A program made the position numbers and the translations under genes. Positions 25,810 through 34,510 of a stretch of 64,000 bases of DNA are shown here, piece by piece. How positions within the stretch are numbered: position 1 is the first letter of the stretch; each line of letters starts with the position of its first letter. A model generated the notes under the pieces. The model was given only the letters and a program-made list of their open reading frames with translations. It did no database searches and had not been told where the DNA came from. The DNA is from Microbacterium sp. USTB-Y (lineage in GTDB: Bacteria > Actinomycetota > Actinomycetes > Actinomycetales > Microbacteriaceae): the NCBI RefSeq assembly GCF_023703415.1, contig NZ_JAGMTU010000005.1, positions 248,001 through 312,000 on the forward strand. Direction: 5' to 3'.

Positions 25810-25858
25810 CGGATCCATCCCGGAGGGGACCGGATCCATCCCGGAGGGGAGCGGATCC
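25810..25858. repeat. 21-bp tandem repeat, 2.3 copies
   Basis: Two identical 20-nt units (25810-25829 and 25831-25850), each followed by one variable base, and a 7-nt partial third copy (CGGATCC) directly follow the stop of the preceding gene. Each unit includes GGATCC. Confidence 0.8.
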
Positions 25859-26125
25859 GGAGACGAAGAAGCCGGGCCGCAAGAACGCCTCTCGGCGGAA
25901 GGCCGCTCGCAGCGGCGAAAAATGGAGCCCGGGGTTATGCGGCCCGGCCGATCCAGTGTAACGCGTAGCACCCGGAGGTATTCCCCGCGACCGGGAGCTC
26001 GGGCGAGTCGCCTCCGGCAGGGCGCACGCCCGCGGAGGTCCGCGGATGGGCGTGCGCTTCGCTCGGAAATGTGCGGCTGCTTCGGACGAAACGAGTGAGG
26101 TCGTCCGACCGAAGCGCACATCTCC
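25859..26125. other. Gene-free structured region with three nested hairpins
   Basis: This is most of a 380-bp gap with no convincing gene. Hairpin A: 11-bp perfect arms 25871-25881/25938-25948 enclosing a smaller hairpin GCCGCT-CGC-AGCGGC (25902-25916). Hairpin B: 10-bp arms 26022-26031/26048-26057 enclosing GCGGA/TCCGC. Hairpin C: 7-bp arms 26069-26075/26115-26121 and 8-bp inner arms 26082-26089/26101-26108. I compared it by eye with tmRNA, RNase P RNA and SRP RNA hallmarks and found none. It may be an unrecognised non-coding RNA, a long leader of pabC, or a small repeat element. Confidence 0.5.
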
Positions 26126-26180
26126 GCGCGAGGTGCACAGCAGAATCCGGCCCTCCCGGCGCACGCCCTAAGCTCGTCCT

Positions 26181-27071
26181 ATGGCCGCCGCCCGCTTCGC
26201 CCTGCTGATCACCCCCGCCGAATCCACGGACGAGGAGCGCGCCGATTTCAGCGACAGCTTCCGCCGCATCGACCCGAGTGCGCCCGCGCTCAGTGTCGGA
26301 GAGCTGAGCACCCAGCGCGGCGACGGCATTTTCGAGTCGATCGGGGTCGTCGACGGGCACGCCCAGGAGGTCGAGCCGCACGTGCAGCGGCTGGCGCACT
26401 CGGCGGCGCTGTGCGACCTGCCCGAACCGCACCGCGAGCAGTGGCGGCAGGCGATCGCGATCGCGGCGGCCGAGTGCGGTCCGGGGGAGTGGGTCATCAA
26501 GCTCATCCTGAGCCGCGGCGTCGACCACGGTCCGGCGCCCACGGCGTGGGTCACGGCCGCTCCTGCGGGTGACTTCGCTGCCGCCCGCACGGAGGGGATC
26601 CGCGTCGTCACGCTCGACCGGGGCTACGACAGCGGCGCCGCCGGGCGCTCGCCGTGGCTGCTGCTCGGCGCGAAGACCCTGTCCTACGCGATCAACATGG
26701 CGGCTCTGCGCGAGGCGCACCGCCGGGGCGCCGACGACGCGATCTTCGTCACCACCGACGGCGTCGTGCTGGAGGCCCCGACCGCGTCGCTCATCCTGCG
26801 CTTCGGCGACCGCTTCGTCACCCCGGCCCCGCACGGCGGGATCCTGCAGGGCACCACGCAGATCAGCCTCTTCGCGCACCTCGAGGAGCAGGGCTTCGCC
26901 ACGGAGTACGCCACGGTGCCGACGACCGACCTCGCCGCCGCGGACCAGGCCTGGCTCGTCTCCAGCGTGCGCCTCGCCGCCCCGATCGCGGCGATCGACG
27001 ACCGTCCGCTCCCGATCGACCGCGCGTTCACCGACACCCTGAACGCGTACCTGCTCTCCGCGCGGGACTGA
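26181..27071 (+). CDS. pabC: Aminodeoxychorismate lyase (class IV PLP transaminase fold)
   Basis: A 296-residue PLP enzyme expected to convert 4-amino-4-deoxychorismate to p-aminobenzoate and pyruvate for folate synthesis. STQRGDGIFESIGV matches the N-terminal substrate loop, the PLP lysine is in LLGAKTLSYAINMAALREA, and C-terminal TPAPHGGILQGTTQ matches the family. A branched-chain aminotransferase is possible but less likely given the short length and lack of its motifs. TAAGCT (26169-26174) ends 6 nt before the ATG. The partner pabAB is about 15 kb away. Confidence 0.85.
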   Translation: MAAARFALLITPAESTDEERADFSDSFRRIDPSAPALSVGELSTQRGDGIFESIGVVDGHAQEVEPHVQRLAHSAALCDLPEPHREQWRQAIAIAAAECGPGEWVIKLILSRGVDHGPAPTAWVTAAPAGDFAAARTEGIRVVTLDRGYDSGAAGRSPWLLLGAKTLSYAINMAALREAHRRGADDAIFVTTDGVVLEAPTASLILRFGDRFVTPAPHGGILQGTTQISLFAHLEEQGFATEYATVPTTDLAAADQAWLVSSVRLAAPIAAIDDRPLPIDRAFTDTLNAYLLSARD

Positions 27072-27147
27072 TCCGACGGGTCGCGCACCGGGGTCCACCG
27101 GCGCCCGGGGGCTGGCCGGGGCGGCGTGATCGACGTAGTCTGCCCCC

Positions 27148-27879
27148 ATGGCAGAGCACCCGGCCGCTCCGGCGGCCTATGACGACCTCCGCGCCGTGTT
27201 CGTCAACTGCACCCTGAAGCGGAGCCCCGAACCCAGCCACACGCAGGGGCTGATGGCTCGCAGCATCGCGCTGATGCGCTCGCAGGGCGTCGCCGTCGAG
27301 AACATCCGGTTCATCGACCACGACGTCGCCACCGGCGTCTACCCGGACATGCGGGAGCACGGCTGGACGAGCGACGAGTGGCCTGAACGGATCTGGCCGC
27401 TCATCGACGCCGCCGACATCCTCGTCGTGGGCGGCCCGCTGTGGCTGGGCGACAACGCCTCGATCACCCGCAAGCTCATCGAACGGCTCTACGCCATGAG
27501 CGGGCTCTTCAACGACAAGGGCCAGTACGTGTACTACGGCAAGACCGGCGGGGCGATCATCACGGGCAACGAGGACGGCGTCAAGCACGCCGCGATGTCG
27601 ATCCTGTACAGCCTGCAGCACATCGGGTTCACCATTCCGCCGGCCGCGGACGCCGGCTGGATCGGGGCGATCGGACCGGGGCCGAGCTATCTGGATCCGG
27701 GGTCGGGCGGACCGGAGAACGACTTCACGAATCGCAACACCACGTTCATGACCTGGAACCTCCTGCACACCGCGCGCCGGCTGAAGGACGCCGGCGGCAT
27801 CCCCGCCTACGGCAACCTCCGCCAGGCCTGGAACGACGGCGAGCGGTGGGGCTACGACGCCAATCCCGAGTACCGCTGA
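27148..27879 (+). CDS. Flavodoxin-fold NAD(P)H-dependent oxidoreductase
   Basis: A 243-residue protein of the NADPH-dependent FMN reductase/flavodoxin family. The FMN phosphate loop is in NCTLKRSPEPSHTQGLM, and VVGGPLWLGDNASITRKLIERL and YYGKTGGAIITGNEDGVKHAAMSILYSLQHIGFTIPP match flavodoxin-like quinone/azo reductases. The acceptor is not known. TAGTCT (27136-27141) ends 6 nt before the ATG, so it probably has its own leaderless promoter. Confidence 0.85.
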   Translation: MAEHPAAPAAYDDLRAVFVNCTLKRSPEPSHTQGLMARSIALMRSQGVAVENIRFIDHDVATGVYPDMREHGWTSDEWPERIWPLIDAADILVVGGPLWLGDNASITRKLIERLYAMSGLFNDKGQYVYYGKTGGAIITGNEDGVKHAAMSILYSLQHIGFTIPPAADAGWIGAIGPGPSYLDPGSGGPENDFTNRNTTFMTWNLLHTARRLKDAGGIPAYGNLRQAWNDGERWGYDANPEYR

Positions 27880-27954
27880 GCGCGCGCAGACGGCGGTCCT
27901 CGGGCGGAACCGGTCTCGGCTCGGAGGCGGCGGATCCGGAGGGCGGTCGGAGAC

Positions 27955-29064
27955 CTAGGAGATCAGGTCGATCGCGGCCTGCGCCCTGGTGCGCAGCTCC
28001 TCCGAGATCGGCGCGCTTCCGGCGGCGTCGGCCGCCCGCTGCTGCCCCTCCGCCGAGACCGCGGTCGAGAAGAGGGTCTTCACGAGGGCGGCGGTCTCGG
28101 CGTCCTCATAGCGGGAGCAACCGATGAGATAGCCGACCAGGAGCACGGGGTAGGCGCCGCGGGCGGGCGTGCCGCGGTCGATCGTGGTCGCGAGGTCGCC
28201 CGGCGCGCGGCCCTGCTCGATCCGGGCGGCGTCCATCGCCGTCCTCGCACCGGCGGCCGATGCTTCCACCCAGCCGCCCCCGACCTTGATCTGCACCGAG
28301 GGCAGGTCGCCGGCGACGGACGCGTCGACGTACCCGATGCCGCCGTCGGTGGCGCGGACGACGGCGGCGAGGCCGGCCGCGCCCTGCGCGGCACGGCCGT
28401 CGAGGGCGGAGGGCCAGGTGTCCGCCGTGCCGGCGGTCCACACGTCGGGAGCGGTCTGCGACAGATAGTCGGTGACGTGGGCCGTGGTGCCCGAGGCGTC
28501 GGAGCGGTGCACGGGAAGGATGGGCTTCGACGGCAGCGCCGCGGTCGGATTGGTGGCGACGATCGCGGGGTCGTCCCATCGGGTCACGGTCCCGGCGAAG
28601 ATGCCCGCGAGGGCCCGGGGGGAGAGCTTCAGCGCATCGACGCCGTCGAGTGCGAAGACGATCGCGACGGGGGAGACGTAGGCGGGGATCTCGACGAGCT
28701 GCGCCCCTTCGGCGCAGGCCCGGAAGCCGCCTGCCGCGACCTCATCCGTCGAGAACGGCACGTCGGAGGCGGCGAACGGGACCTGCCCCTCCCGGAACGC
28801 CTGGCGGCCGAGGGCGGAGCCGCGGGCATCGAAGCCCACCTGCGCACCCGGATGCGCGGCGGCCACGAGTCCGGCCCACGCCTGGAGGGCGCTCTTCTGC
28901 GCCGTCGATCCTGCGCCGAGGATGCTGCCGGAGACCGGCGCGGGCGGCGGAGTCGTTGCGGCGGACGTGCGGGGAGCGCCGCCGCCGGGCGCGGTGCAGC
29001 CCGCGAGGGCGAGGGCCGATGCGAGGGCGATCGCGGCGGCCGTCGAGATGCGGCGGTTCGTCAC
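27955..29064 (-). CDS. Second phosphate-binding lipoprotein (PstS paralogue)
   Basis: A 369-residue lipoprotein with lipobox LAGC (Cys23). It keeps the phosphate-binding segments GAGSTAQKSALQAW and RSDASGTTAHVTDYLSQ and the ABC binding-protein fold, but is clearly divergent from the pstS at 32248-33375. It lies 110 bp downstream of pstB on the same strand and has its own -10-like TATCCT (29094-29089). It could be a higher- or lower-affinity phosphate receptor for the same PstCAB transporter. Confidence 0.88.
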   Translation of the reverse strand: MTNRRISTAAAIALASALALAGCTAPGGGAPRTSAATTPPPAPVSGSILGAGSTAQKSALQAWAGLVAAAHPGAQVGFDARGSALGRQAFREGQVPFAASDVPFSTDEVAAGGFRACAEGAQLVEIPAYVSPVAIVFALDGVDALKLSPRALAGIFAGTVTRWDDPAIVATNPTAALPSKPILPVHRSDASGTTAHVTDYLSQTAPDVWTAGTADTWPSALDGRAAQGAAGLAAVVRATDGGIGYVDASVAGDLPSVQIKVGGGWVEASAAGARTAMDAARIEQGRAPGDLATTIDRGTPARGAYPVLLVGYLIGCSRYEDAETAALVKTLFSTAVSAEGQQRAADAAGSAPISEELRTRAQAAIDLIS

Positions 29065-29173
29065 GGTGGATCCCCTCGGTCGTCGCCCAGGATAGCCCAG
29101 GGTCCCGGAGGAGGGATCCGGGCGCCGGACCGCCGGGCGGATCAGGATCCGAGCGGAAGCACGCGGCCCGGGA

Positions 29174-29953
29174 TCACCCGAAGCGACCGGAGACGTAGTC
29201 CTCGGTGGCCTGCTCCTTGGGCGAGGTGAAGATCGCCGCCGTGTCGGAGTACTCGATGAGCTTGCCCGGCTTGCCGGTGCCCGCGATGTTGAAGAAGGCC
29301 GTCTTGTCGCTCACGCGCGAGGCCTGCTGCATGTTGTGGGTCACGATCACGATCGTGAACTCGTTCTTGAGCTCGGTGATGAGCTCCTCGATCGCGAACG
29401 TCGAGATCGGGTCCAGTGCCGAGCAGGGCTCGTCCATCAGCACGACCTGCGGGGAGACCGCGATGGTGCGCGCGATGCACAGGCGCTGCTGCTGGCCGCC
29501 GGAGAGACCCGCGCCGGGCTTGTCGAGGCGGTCCTTGACCTCGTTCCACAGGTTCGCGCCGCGCAGCGACTTCTCCACGAGGTCGTTCGCGTCGGATGCC
29601 GAGATCCGCCTGTTGTTCAGGCGCACGCCGGCGAGGACGTTCTCCTTGATCGACATCGTCGGGAACGGGTTCGGGCGCTGGAACACCATGCCCACCTGGC
29701 GGCGCACGAGCACCGGATCCACGCCCGGGGCGTACAGGTCCTCGCCGTCGATGTAGACGCTGCCCTTGACGGTCGCGCCCGGGATCACCTCGTGCATGCG
29801 GTTGAGCGTGCGCAGGAACGTCGACTTCCCGCAGCCGGACGGCCCGATGAAGGCGGTCACGGTGCGCGGCTCGATGTTCATGGACACGCCTTCGACGGCG
29901 AGGAAGTCGCTGTAGTAGACGTTCAGGTCGTTGACTTCGATGCTCTTGGACAC
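29174..29953 (-). CDS. pstB: Phosphate ABC transporter ATP-binding protein
   Basis: A 259-residue ATPase of the Pst complex. Walker A is [12 protein letters not shown], signature [16 protein letters not shown], Walker [14 protein letters not shown], and the PstB-typical [39 protein letters not shown] is present. It is the last of the contiguous pstS-C-A-B genes. Confidence 0.97.
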   Translation of the reverse strand: MSKSIEVNDLNVYYSDFLAVEGVSMNIEPRTVTAFIGPSGCGKSTFLRTLNRMHEVIPGATVKGSVYIDGEDLYAPGVDPVLVRRQVGMVFQRPNPFPTMSIKENVLAGVRLNNRRISASDANDLVEKSLRGANLWNEVKDRLDKPGAGLSGGQQQRLCIARTIAVSPQVVLMDEPCSALDPISTFAIEELITELKNEFTIVIVTHNMQQASRVSDKTAFFNIAGTGKPGKLIEYSDTAAIFTSPKEQATEDYVSGRFG

Positions 29954-29971
29954 GGTGAGTTCCTTCGGGAG

Positions 29972-31066
29972 TTAGCGGCTCTTCGGCGCGAATGCCTTCG
30001 CGACGATCCGAGCGATGAGGTTGAAGATGACGACGACGATGACCAGGAGCAGGGCGGCGCCCCAGGCCTGCGCCTGCGAGGCCTCGATGTCCTTGCCCGG
30101 GAACGCCCAGGAGGTGTAGGCCATCACGGGCAGGGTCTGCATCGGGCCGCTGAACGGGTCCGCGTTGAAGTTGTCCGTGAAGCTCGCCGCGATGAAGATC
30201 GGGGCGGTCTCGCCGACCACGCGGGCGACGGCGAGCACGACGCCCGTGACGATGCCGCTCGCCGCGGTGCGCAGCACCACCTTGATGATGGTGGTCGCCC
30301 GCGGGACGCCGAGGGCGAGCGACGCTTCGCGCAGCTCGTTCGGGACGAGGCGGATCATCTCCTCGGTGGACCGGATCACGATCGGGATCATGAGCACGCA
30401 GAGGGCGATCGACGCGGAGAAGCCGCTGAACGCCTTCGGGCCGACGATGAGCGCGAACAGCGAGAAGGCGAACAGACCGGCGACGATCGAGGGGATGCCG
30501 GTCATGACGTCCACGAGGAACGTGATCACGCGGCGCATCGGGTTGCTCGGCTGCGCGTACTCCGTCAGGTACACCGCCGCCAGAATGCCGATCGGCACCG
30601 AGATCACGGCGGCGATCCCGGTGATGATCAGCGTTCCGACGACGGCCTGGAGCGCGCCGGGGGTGTTCGTCACGGCGAGCGTGTTCGGGTCGAAGACGCT
30701 GCCGCCGACCTTGGTCACGAAGTCCCAGGTGAGCACCTTCAGTCCCTGGGCGACCACGGTCCAGAGCGTGGAGATCAGCGGGGCCACGGCGAGGATGAAC
30801 GCGCACACGACGAGACCGCGCACCACGCGGTCGACCGCCTTGCGGCGCCCCTCGACGATGCCGGCCCCGATGCCGATGGCGAGGAGGTAGAACACGGCGG
30901 TGAGGACGAGCCACACGGCCGGGTTGAAGAGCTGGAGCACGAGGAGCACGGCGGCGACGACGGCCGCCGTGCCGACCGCCAGGACCGGCTCGATCCAGCG
31001 CGGCAGCTGGCCGCTGGTGAGCGTGATCGACGAAGCGGTCGCCGGAGAGGAGGTGACGGCGGTCAT
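29972..31066 (-). CDS. pstA: Phosphate ABC transporter permease PstA
   Basis: A 364-residue permease with extra N-terminal helices (about 25-100) before the conserved transport domain. FLVDVMTGIPSIVAGLF and EASLALGVPRATTIIKVVLRTAASGI, which holds the EAA loop contacting PstB, are diagnostic. It starts inside the stop of pstC (ATGA overlap). Confidence 0.95.
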   Translation of the reverse strand: MTAVTSSPATASSITLTSGQLPRWIEPVLAVGTAAVVAAVLLVLQLFNPAVWLVLTAVFYLLAIGIGAGIVEGRRKAVDRVVRGLVVCAFILAVAPLISTLWTVVAQGLKVLTWDFVTKVGGSVFDPNTLAVTNTPGALQAVVGTLIITGIAAVISVPIGILAAVYLTEYAQPSNPMRRVITFLVDVMTGIPSIVAGLFAFSLFALIVGPKAFSGFSASIALCVLMIPIVIRSTEEMIRLVPNELREASLALGVPRATTIIKVVLRTAASGIVTGVVLAVARVVGETAPIFIAASFTDNFNADPFSGPMQTLPVMAYTSWAFPGKDIEASQAQAWGAALLLVIVVVIFNLIARIVAKAFAPKSR

Positions 31067-32076
31067 GCGCGCTTTCCGATCTTCGGGGCCTTGCGTGTGC
31101 GGTTCGTGGAGCGGCCGATGATGCCGCGGGCGAGCATGTTGACCGCCAGCGAGACCACGAACAGCATGAGACCGGTGCCGATGAGGGCGGAGCGCTGCAT
31201 GTCGGTGGCGATCGGGAAGTTGTTGGCGATGTTCCCGGCGATCGTCTGGGAGTTGTACCCGTCGGTCAGGACGGCGAAGGAGAACAGGATCGACGGCGAG
31301 ATGATCAGCGCGATCGCCATCGTCTCGCCGAGCGCACGCCCGAGGCCGAGCAGGATCGCCGAGATCATGCCGCTGCGCGCATAGGGGAACACCGCCAGGC
31401 GGATCATCTCCCAGCGCGTCGCGCCCAGGGCGAGCGCGGCCTCCTCGTTGAGCCGAGGCGTCTGCAGGAAGATCTCGCGGGTCAGGGCGGTGATGATCGG
31501 CAGGATCATGACCGCGAGCACGACGCCGCCCGCGAGCATGGTGGAACCCGTGCTCGAGACGGGTCCGCGGAAGAGCGGGATCCAGCCCAGGTACTCGTTC
31601 AGGAACTGGGCGAGGGGCGTGAGGAACGGGCGCATCACGATGACGCCCCACAGGCCGAAGACGATCGAGGGCACGGCCGCGAGCAGATCCACCACGTAGG
31701 CGAGGGGGCCGGCGAGCTTGCGCGGTGCGTAGTGCGAGATGAACAGGGCGATGCCGATGGCGACCGGGGCGCCGAGGACCAGCGCGATGAGCGACGACCA
31801 CAGGCTGCCCCAGAGCAGCGGGGCGACGTAGTTCCAGAAGCTGCCCCAGTTCTTGTTCTGGTAGCCCGCCAGATCGTGGTTGGTCTCCCAGTTCGCGGTG
31901 ATGGCGGGAAGGCCCTTGAGGATCAGGAAGATCGCGACGCCGGCGAGGATCACCATGATCGAGGCGGCGGCCGTCGTCGACAGGCCGAGGAAGAAGCCGT
32001 CGCCGGCTCGACGCTTGCCGACGAGCTTGTCGGTCGGGGCCGCTGTCGCGCCACCGGTCTGCGCGACGTCAGTCAC
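31063..32076 (-). CDS. pstC: Phosphate ABC transporter permease PstC
   Basis: A 337-residue permease with about six membrane helices. VVDLLAAVPSIVFGLWGV and EAALALGATRWEMIRLAVFPYARSGM, the EAA loop, are typical PstC segments. The N-terminal ~30 residues are polar and Thr/Ala-rich. A hairpin lies between pstS and pstC. Confidence 0.95.
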   Translation of the reverse strand: MTDVAQTGGATAAPTDKLVGKRRAGDGFFLGLSTTAAASIMVILAGVAIFLILKGLPAITANWETNHDLAGYQNKNWGSFWNYVAPLLWGSLWSSLIALVLGAPVAIGIALFISHYAPRKLAGPLAYVVDLLAAVPSIVFGLWGVIVMRPFLTPLAQFLNEYLGWIPLFRGPVSSTGSTMLAGGVVLAVMILPIITALTREIFLQTPRLNEEAALALGATRWEMIRLAVFPYARSGMISAILLGLGRALGETMAIALIISPSILFSFAVLTDGYNSQTIAGNIANNFPIATDMQRSALIGTGLMLFVVSLAVNMLARGIIGRSTNRTRKAPKIGKRA

Positions 32077-32203
32077 GGTCCCACTCCTGATCTCGCATGT
32101 GTGCGCGTCTTTCGTTTGTGCTCCGCCCCAGGGGCCGGAGAGGTGATCGGGCCAGCACGGAAACTCGGCAGGACCTCCGCGTGGATCGGCTGTCCTGCCC
32201 AGC

Positions 32204-32233
32204 CCGGGTCGGCTCCGCAGGGAGCCGACCCGG
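32204..32233 (-). terminator. Hairpin between pstS and pstC (attenuator)
   Basis: A 13-bp perfect stem (32204-32216/32221-32233) with a 4-nt loop lies just after the pstS stop, in the 171-bp gap to pstC. A partial terminator here would keep the binding protein in molar excess over the membrane genes, a common Pst arrangement. Confidence 0.72.
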
Positions 32234-32247
32234 ACCCGGTCTGAGGA

Positions 32248-33375
32248 TTACTTGATGGTCGCGAGCGACTCCTGAGCGGCCTTGAGCACCGACTCCGGCA
32301 GCGGGGCGGCGCCGGCGTTCTTGACGGCGACCTGCTGGCCGATCGTGCTGTCGATGAAGCCGATGTACGACTTCACCAGCTCGGCCTGGGCCGGGGTCTT
32401 GAAGGTGGTGCACGCGATCGCGTACGAGACCAGCGGGATCGGGTAGGTCTCGGCGGTCAGCTTCGAGTAGTCGAACTTCTTCGACAGATCGCCCTTGACG
32501 CCGTTGGACGCCTCCACCGCGGCGACCTCGAACGTCTTGGAGACGGCCTCGGCGCTGAACGGGATGGCCTTGCCGTCCTGCAGGATCGCGACGCTGGCGA
32601 GCTTGCCGATCGCGGAGTGGTCGGCGTAGCCGATCGTGCCGGTGCCGGCCTCGATCGCCTGGACGACGCCGGAGCCGCCCTTCTGCTTGGAGACGTCGCC
32701 CTCGACCGGCCAGTCCTTGCCCGCGGGGAAGGTCCAGACGCTCGACTGCGTGGCGGCGAGGTAGTTGGTGAAGTTCGCCGTGGTGCCGGAGCCGTCCGAG
32801 CGCGCGACCGTGGTGATCTTGCCGGCGGGGAGCGCCTTGCCGTTGTCCTTGGTGATCGCCGCGTCCGACCAGTCGGTGATCTGCAGGGCGAAGATCTTGG
32901 CGATGGTCTCGCCGCTGAGCTTGAGGTCGGTCACGCCCGGGATGTTGAAGGCGATCGCCACGCCGTCGAGGTAGACGGGGATGTTGATGCCGCCCTCGGT
33001 GCACAGGCCCTTCGACTGGGTGGTCTGGTCCGCGTTCAGCGGGGAGTCGGAGCCGGCGAAGTCGTAGGCGCCGCTGAGGAAGTTGGTGACGCCACCGCCC
33101 GAGCCCTGCGACTTGTCGTAGTTGATCGTGACGCCCTTGGCCTGAGCGTTGTACGCAGCGGTCCACGCGGCCTGTGCGTTCGCCTGGGCGCTGGATCCGC
33201 CCGAGGTGATCGTGCCGGTCAGCGAGGCGTCCACCGGGGAGGTGACGCCGCTCGCGGTCGGAGCGGCCGAGGAGGATTCGGTGCTCGTGCTGCTGGGCGT
33301 CGAGGAGCAGCCCGCGAGCGCGATCGCGGCGAGCACGCCGGCTGCGCCGATCGTGGTGATGCGGTTGAGCTTCAC
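32248..33375 (-). CDS. pstS: Phosphate-binding lipoprotein PstS
   Basis: A 375-residue lipoprotein with lipobox LAGC (Cys23) and a Ser/Thr-rich linker. Phosphate-binding segments are SGGSSAQANAQAAW, SDSPLNADQT and RSDGSGTTANFTNYL. It leads the pstSCAB operon and has a long leader (~50 nt) with a promoter and PHO-box-like repeats upstream. Confidence 0.96.
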   Translation of the reverse strand: MKLNRITTIGAAGVLAAIALAGCSSTPSSTSTESSSAAPTASGVTSPVDASLTGTITSGGSSAQANAQAAWTAAYNAQAKGVTINYDKSQGSGGGVTNFLSGAYDFAGSDSPLNADQTTQSKGLCTEGGINIPVYLDGVAIAFNIPGVTDLKLSGETIAKIFALQITDWSDAAITKDNGKALPAGKITTVARSDGSGTTANFTNYLAATQSSVWTFPAGKDWPVEGDVSKQKGGSGVVQAIEAGTGTIGYADHSAIGKLASVAILQDGKAIPFSAEAVSKTFEVAAVEASNGVKGDLSKKFDYSKLTAETYPIPLVSYAIACTTFKTPAQAELVKSYIGFIDSTIGQQVAVKNAGAAPLPESVLKAAQESLATIK

Positions 33376-33426
33376 TATTCAAGTCCTTCGCTGTGTCGAG
33401 TGTGCCCTGGTGCAGGGCCACGCCAG

Positions 33427-33481
33427 ACGATATGCGGCGTCTGTTACGCGATCAAAGATCGAAGGTAAACGGGGGGTGAAC
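33427..33481 (-). promoter_or_regulatory. pstS: pstS promoter with PHO-box-like direct repeats
   Basis: On the minus strand GTTCACC (33481-33475) and GTTTACC (33470-33464) are 11 nt apart, matching the Streptomyces PhoP-box rule of 11-nt direct repeats with GTTCACC cores. They are followed 8 nt later by -35 TTGATC (33455-33450), a 17-nt spacer and -10 TATCGT (33432-33427). The likely regulator is RegX3, encoded at 49531-50214. Confidence 0.75.
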
Positions 33482-33502
33482 GGCCGTCAGCGACCCGAGC
33501 AC

Positions 33503-34510
33503 TCAGATCTTCGGCAGGTGCGTCTCGATCGAGATGATCCCGGATCCGGGATTGGTGGCGCTGAGGTGCACGACGCTGAACGCGCCGACCTCGAGCGCGG
33601 AGGCGCTGCCGAGGTAGGAGCCGTGCATGGTGCCGGTCGCGAGGGCGATCTCGCGCAGGATGTCGGGCAGCACGGGGCCGTGGCTGCACAGCACCGCGGG
33701 CTTGCCGGAGCGCACGCGCTTGCCGATCACCGTGCGCGGATCCGACTTCCCCTCCTCCCAGGCCTCCTGGCTGAGCAGCTCGGTCCTTCGGATCTTCTGG
33801 CCGATGGCCTTCGACAGCGGCGTCACCGTCTCCACGCAGCGGCGCGCGTCGCTGGTCACGATGCGCTGCACGCCGAAGGCGCGGAGCGGTCCCACGATCG
33901 CCTTCGACTGCGCGTGCCCGCGGGGGGTCAGCGGACGGGAGGCATCGGTTCCGAGCCACACCCCGCGGCTCGCGGCCTTCGCGTGCCGCAGCACGATGAG
34001 CGGGAAGGTGCGCAGCGCCCCGTCATCGACGAGCTTCGCGAACGCGTCCAGGATCTCGACGTCGACCGGGTAGCTGAGCCGTGCGCGCGCCTTCTTCAGG
34101 CTCACCCATTCCAGGGCCGCGATCTCGCGGTTCGGCACGAACACCGACGCGCGCACGGCGTCGTCGGTGGCCTCGGCGGCCCAGTAGTGCACCACCTTCT
34201 GCTTGCGGTTGGCCATCGTGTACCGCGAGACGCCCACGGGGGCGCCCAGCGAGACCCGGATGCCGGTCTCCTCGAAGATCTCGCGCACCGCGGTCTCCGC
34301 GAGCATCTCGCCCGGATCGACCTTGCCCTTGGGCAGCGTCACATCGCGATACTTCGTGCGGTGGATCAGCAGGATCCGCAGCTTGTCCTCCACGACGCGC
34401 CAGACCAGACCGCCCGCGGCGTACACGGCACGGTCGGGGCGGTCGGCGAGGACGGTGATCCCCGTGGTGTCGGCGGTGGCGACGGAGGATCCGGAGGGGC
34501 TGGGGGTCAT
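33503..34510 (-). CDS. Nudix hydrolase fused to histidine phosphatase domain (MutT1-like)
   Basis: A 335-residue two-domain protein. The N-terminal Nudix box [23 protein letters not shown] fits the GX5EX7REUXEEXGU consensus (about residues 60-85). The C-terminal half is a SixA-like histidine phosphatase beginning [13 protein letters not shown], with a second His in CSHGPVLPD. This architecture is that of mycobacterial MutT1, which hydrolyses 8-oxo-dGTP/8-oxo-GTP and diadenosine polyphosphates. Its start overlaps the ppk stop by 4 bp, so polyphosphate or nucleotide-polyphosphate metabolism is an alternative role. Confidence 0.87.
   Translation of the reverse strand: MTPSPSGSSVATADTTGITVLADRPDRAVYAAGGLVWRVVEDKLRILLIHRTKYRDVTLPKGKVDPGEMLAETAVREIFEETGIRVSLGAPVGVSRYTMANRKQKVVHYWAAEATDDAVRASVFVPNREIAALEWVSLKKARARLSYPVDVEILDAFAKLVDDGALRTFPLIVLRHAKAASRGVWLGTDASRPLTPRGHAQSKAIVGPLRAFGVQRIVTSDARRCVETVTPLSKAIGQKIRRTELLSQEAWEEGKSDPRTVIGKRVRSGKPAVLCSHGPVLPDILREIALATGTMHGSYLGSASALEVGAFSVVHLSATNPGSGIISIETHLPKI

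Noticed and set aside
25107..25961. Alternative open frame covering the hypothetical gene and hairpin A
   Set aside because: Out of frame with the better-supported 25171-25800 gene; Arg/Ala-rich composition.
25859..26125. RNase P RNA, tmRNA or SRP RNA in the structured gap
   Set aside because: I looked for GAGGAAAGTCC-type, tmRNA tRNA-like end and GGAAGGAAGCAG-type signatures and found none.
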